Shown one piece after another: positions 6,394 through 8,895 of a stretch of 8,895 nt of DNA. Position 1 is the first letter of the stretch. Each line of letters begins with the position of its first letter. The notes beneath the pieces were generated by a model that saw only the letters and a list, made by a program, of their open reading frames with translations, made no database searches and had not been told where the DNA came from. The DNA lies in assembly GCA_937881155.1 (NCBI GenBank), contig CALGFI010000094.1:1-8895 (forward strand), given 5' to 3'. The translations under genes were made by a program, and so were the position numbers. Source of the DNA: an uncultured bacterium. GTDB lineage: Bacteria > Actinomycetota > UBA4738 > HRBIN12.

Positions 6394-7644
6394 CTAGGCT
6401 CCAAAGACGTCGTCGGCCTTGCCGAGCGCGTTCACGAGCGCGTCGACCTCACGCCGGGTGTTGTAGACGTAGAAGCTCGCGCGTGTCGTCGCCGCCACGT
6501 TGAACCGCCGCATGACCAGCTGGTTGCAGTGATGCCCAGCGCGAACCGCGATCCCCTCTTCGTTCAGTACCGTCGCCACGTCGTGCGGGTGGACGTCGCG
6601 ATAGACGAAGCTCACCGCGCCGCCGCGCTTGGAGACATCCACTGGGCCGACGATCCGCGCGCCTGCGTCTTGAAGTCGCTCGATCGCGTACGCGGCGATC
6701 TCCTCCTCGTGCGCGCGGACGTTCTGCATGCCCAGCGCCTGCAGGTAGTCCACCGCGGCGGCGAGTCCGACCTCCTGCGCGATGTTCATCGTTCCACCCT
6801 CGAACTTGCCCGGCACGTCGTTCCACGTCGAGTACTCGCGGTAGACCTCGTGGATCATGTGCCCGCCGCCGATGAAGGGGTCCATCTCCTCGAGCAGCTC
6901 GCGCTTGGCGTAGAACCCGCCCGACGCCGTCGGCCCGAGCATCTTGTGTCCCGAGATCGTCAGGAAGTCACAGTCGAGCACGCGCACGTCCACCGGTACG
7001 TGCGGCACGAGCTGTGCGCCGTCCACGACGAGCACCGCGCCGACCGCATGCGCCGCGTCGGCGAGGAGATGCACCGGCGTGAGCGTTCCGAGCGAGTTGG
7101 ACATGCCGGTGACGGCGAACACCTTGGTTCGATCGGTCAGCGACGACTCGAGCGTCGACAGATCGATCAGCCCGTCGTCGGTGATCGGCAGGTATCGGAG
7201 CGTCGCGCCGGTCGCCCGGGCGGCGAGCTGCCACGGCACGATGTTGGAGTGGTGCTCCATGTCCGTGAGGAGGATCTCGTCGCCCTCCTTGAGGAACTTC
7301 CTGCCCCACCCGTGCGCGATCGCGTTGATCGATTCCGTCGTGCCGCGGTTGAAGATCACCGTCGCGGGGTCCGTCGCGCCGATGAACGACGCGAGCTTGA
7401 CCCGCGCCTCCTCGTAGAGCTCGGTCGCTTCCTCCGAGAGCATGTAGATACCGCGGTGCACGTTGGCGTTGTGGCGCTCGTAGAACTCGCGCTCGGCGTC
7501 GATCACCGCGCGAGGCTTCTGCGACGTCGCGGCGGAGTCGAGGTACACGAGCGGCTTGTCGCCGACGGTTCGTGACAGGATCGGGAAGTCCGCGCGGATG
7601 CGCTCGACGTCCAGTCCCGCCTTTCGCTGCTCGGTTACCGCCAC
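6394..7644 (-). CDS. sufS: SufS, group II cysteine desulfurase
   Basis: This 416-residue PLP-dependent enzyme removes sulfur from L-cysteine, giving alanine and an enzyme persulfide that SufU collects. Visible active-site residues are Lys234 in TISGHKMLGP (PLP Schiff base), His131 in DMEHHSNIVPW (stacks on PLP), Asp208 and Gln211 in VVDGAQ, and catalytic Cys373 in RAGHHCNQ. His354 in VHPHDV lies 19 residues before the catalytic Cys, the same distance as His342 to Cys361 in B. subtilis SufS, where that His takes part in zinc-ligand exchange with SufU. The RAGHHC motif places it in the SufS/CsdA group rather than IscS/NifS. Length is normal. GTG 7644 is preceded by GAGGAG at 7655-7660, 10 nt away and overlapping the sufC stop. 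It is cotranscribed with sufC and sufU. Confidence 0.97.
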   Translation of the reverse strand: MAVTEQRKAGLDVERIRADFPILSRTVGDKPLVYLDSAATSQKPRAVIDAEREFYERHNANVHRGIYMLSEEATELYEEARVKLASFIGATDPATVIFNRGTTESINAIAHGWGRKFLKEGDEILLTDMEHHSNIVPWQLAARATGATLRYLPITDDGLIDLSTLESSLTDRTKVFAVTGMSNSLGTLTPVHLLADAAHAVGAVLVVDGAQLVPHVPVDVRVLDCDFLTISGHKMLGPTASGGFYAKRELLEEMDPFIGGGHMIHEVYREYSTWNDVPGKFEGGTMNIAQEVGLAAAVDYLQALGMQNVRAHEEEIAAYAIERLQDAGARIVGPVDVSKRGGAVSFVYRDVHPHDVATVLNEEGIAVRAGHHCNQLVMRRFNVAATTRASFYVYNTRREVDALVNALGKADDVFGA

Positions 7645-7658
7645 GTCGTCAGTGCTCC

Positions 7659-8456
7659 TCAGTCGGCGGACGCCGGCACGGTCTCGAGCCCGAGCTCCTT
7701 GCGGACGCCCTCGTAGCCCTTCTCCTCGAGCTCCTGCGCGAGCTCCTTGCCGCCAGACTTCACGATACGCCCGTCGAGCATGACGTGGACGAAGTCCGGC
7801 GTGATGTAGTTGAGGATCCGCTGGTAGTGCGTGATCAGCAGCACGCCAAGGTTCGGTCCGATGAGCTGCGCGACGCCGTTCGCGACGGCCTTCAGCGAGT
7901 CGATGTCGAGCCCCGAGTCCGTCTCGTCGAGCACCGCGATCTCGGGCTCCAGCACCGCGAGCTGCAGGACCTCGTTCTTTTTCTTCTCCCCGCCCGAGAA
8001 ACCTTGGTTCACGTAGCGCTGGACCATCGCGTCCTCGACGCCGAGGAGGTCCATCTTCTCCTTCATGTGCTTGCGGAACGCGAGCGCACTGATCTCATCA
8101 CCCTTGACGTTCTTGTACGCGGTCCGAAGGAAGTTCACGACCGAGACGCCTGGGATCTCGACCGGATACTGCATGGCGAGGAACAGCCCCCGCTCGGCAC
8201 GCTTGTCGGCGGTGAGACGGGTGATGTCTTCGCCCTTGAACAGCACGTGTCCCGCCGTCACGGCGTAGCCGGGTCGGCCCATCAGCACAGCCGCGAGCGT
8301 CGACTTGCCCGAGCCGTTCGGGCCCATTAGCGCGTGCGTCTCGCCCTGCCGGACGACCAGGTCGATCCCCTTCAGGATGTCCTTACCCTCGACGGACGCC
8401 TCGAGGCCCTTGATCTCGAGCGTCGCCGCTTCGGTCGTCATGTCTGTCGTCGTCAT
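7659..8456 (-). CDS. sufC: SufC, ABC-type ATPase of the SufBCD scaffold
   Basis: The 265-residue ABC ATPase drives conformational change in the cytosolic SufB-SufC-SufD complex during Fe-S cluster assembly; it is not a transporter. Walker A GPNGSGKST is at 45-53, the Q-loop Gln96 in AMQYP, the signature FSGGEK at 153-158 followed by the SufC-typical KKNE, Walker B IAVLDE at 173-178 and the H-loop His210 in LLITHY. There are no membrane helices. The start is ATG 8456, which overlaps the Rieske stop as ATGA and has GAGGTGG 7 nt upstream (8464-8470). A second in-frame ATG at 8441 is less well placed. An open frame continues upstream to 8828, but that part is arginine-rich shadow translation of the Rieske gene. 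Confidence 0.97.
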   Translation of the reverse strand: MTTTDMTTEAATLEIKGLEASVEGKDILKGIDLVVRQGETHALMGPNGSGKSTLAAVLMGRPGYAVTAGHVLFKGEDITRLTADKRAERGLFLAMQYPVEIPGVSVVNFLRTAYKNVKGDEISALAFRKHMKEKMDLLGVEDAMVQRYVNQGFSGGEKKKNEVLQLAVLEPEIAVLDETDSGLDIDSLKAVANGVAQLIGPNLGVLLITHYQRILNYITPDFVHVMLDGRIVKSGGKELAQELEEKGYEGVRKELGLETVPASAD

Positions 8457-8782
8457 CCCTCTGCCACCTCGATCATCACATCGCTGTTCTCCACTTTGAC
8501 CGGGAAGACGTCCACGGGCTGGGTCGCCGGGAGCGTCCGCGGCCTGCCCGTGTTGAGGTCGAACGTCGACCCGTGCTTCGGGCACTCGACCGTTTCGAAG
8601 TCCGCGTCGACATCCCCCTCGTCCAAGAAGTAGTGCGCGTGCGAGCAGATCGCGTCCACCACGCGGAAACCTTCTTCGCCAAGATTCACCACGGCGTACG
8701 GCCGATGGTCGAGCTCGAAGCGCCGGACCTCGCCCTCGGGAACGTCGTCCACGCCGCAGATACGAACGAGCGTCACGTTCAC
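8453..8782 (-). CDS. Rieske [2Fe-2S] ferredoxin encoded in the suf operon
   Basis: The 109-residue soluble Rieske-type ferredoxin has one [2Fe-2S] site: Cys46-x-His48 (AICSHAHYFL) and Cys67-x2-His70 (ECPKHGSTFDL), 18 residues apart. It has no signal peptide or membrane anchor, unlike the bc1-complex Rieske protein, and resembles the NirD/dioxygenase-ferredoxin group. The gene overlaps sufD by 4 nt (GTGA) and sufC by 4 nt (ATGA), so its translation is probably coupled to both. From memory, such a gene between sufD and sufC is common in actinobacteria. Its role is not settled: it may supply electrons to cluster assembly or be a client. The start is debatable: GTG 8782 gives the overlap, while GTG 8776 has GAGGGGG (8785-8791) at a better 8-nt distance and would remove two residues. 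Confidence 0.92.
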   Translation of the reverse strand: MNVTLVRICGVDDVPEGEVRRFELDHRPYAVVNLGEEGFRVVDAICSHAHYFLDEGDVDADFETVECPKHGSTFDLNTGRPRTLPATQPVDVFPVKVENSDVMIEVAEG

Positions 8783-8895
8783 AGCCCCCTCGCCAGCTCG
8801 TCCTCGATCGCCGCGACGAGGCCATCACGCACCTCGGGCAGCTCGACGCGGTCGAGCACCTCCTGGAAGAAGCCGAACACGATCAGCCGCTGCGC
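8779..8895 (-). CDS. sufD: SufD, C-terminal end (cut by the window edge)
   Basis: Only the last 38 codons and the TGA stop are present. The minus strand encodes AQRLIVFGFFQEVLDRVELP and then PEVRDGLVAAIEDELARGL. This matches the conserved C-terminus of SufB/SufD proteins, in which a helix with the pattern R-x2-V-x2-FF-x2-V-x2-R-x3-P-x2-R is followed by a last helix. The position directly upstream of the Rieske gene and sufC favours SufD over SufB. SufD is a structural partner of SufB in the scaffold and binds SufC. The gene continues beyond the right edge, so its start and full domain content cannot be seen. Confidence 0.85.
   Translation of the reverse strand, partial: AQRLIVFGFFQEVLDRVELPEVRDGLVAAIEDELARGL

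Noticed and set aside
6385..7575. A 396-codon plus-strand frame opposite sufS
   Set aside because: It mirrors the codon pattern of sufS, is rich in Arg, His, Val and Asp, and shows no family motif; sufS is unambiguous.
8457..8828. An N-terminal extension of SufC
   Set aside because: It is a shadow frame of the Rieske gene; SufC proteins normally begin at the ATG at 8456.
1..8895. CRISPR array, tRNA, rRNA, insertion sequence or phage genes
   Set aside because: No spaced direct repeats, tRNA-like cloverleaf segments, transposase or integrase motifs or terminal inverted repeats were found by reading both strands.

Overview
The window is a strongly GC-rich stretch, packed with genes on both strands, and looks like chromosomal DNA of an actinobacterium (Actinomycetota). 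The grounds are high GC at third codon positions, a gene of the mycothiol-dependent maleylpyruvate isomerase family, a suf operon with the actinobacterial order sufD-Rieske-sufC-sufS-sufU, GTG as the start codon of eight of the nine genes after the first with a visible start apart from sufC, and probable leaderless starts. The lineage below phylum cannot be decided from this sequence. I see no mobile element, CRISPR array, tRNA or rRNA, and nothing that points to recent transfer.

Layout. (1) 1-834, plus strand: a putative mycothiol-dependent DinB/maleylpyruvate isomerase-like enzyme. (2) 835-983: intergenic DNA with two inverted repeats and a possible -10 box. (3) 984-2248, plus: an ECF sigma factor and its zinc-finger, single-pass membrane anti-sigma factor, overlapping by 4 nt. 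(4) 2254-5100, minus: a secreted or membrane DUF2207 protein followed by a FemAB/CelD-like GNAT protein. Their 3' end meets the anti-sigma gene with only 5 nt between the stops. (5) 5101-5168: a 68-nt divergent promoter region. (6) 5169-5939, plus: a class I SAM methyltransferase. (7) 5936-8895, minus: the 3' part of a suf iron-sulfur cluster assembly operon, transcribed from beyond the right edge: end of sufD, a Rieske ferredoxin, sufC, sufS and sufU. The sufU and methyltransferase stop codons share a CTAG.

How the genes work together. SufS and SufU release and carry sulfur from cysteine to the SufB-SufC-SufD scaffold ATPase (SufB lies outside the window). The Rieske protein is a candidate electron donor or Fe-S client inside the same operon. 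The sigma/anti-sigma pair should form a membrane-to-transcription signalling switch. The DUF2207 and GNAT genes look like a small cell-envelope unit of unknown purpose. No clearly new system is visible. The points most worth a second look are the symmetric divergent leaderless promoter, the two mutually exclusive hairpins upstream of the sigma gene, and the DUF2207-GNAT pairing.
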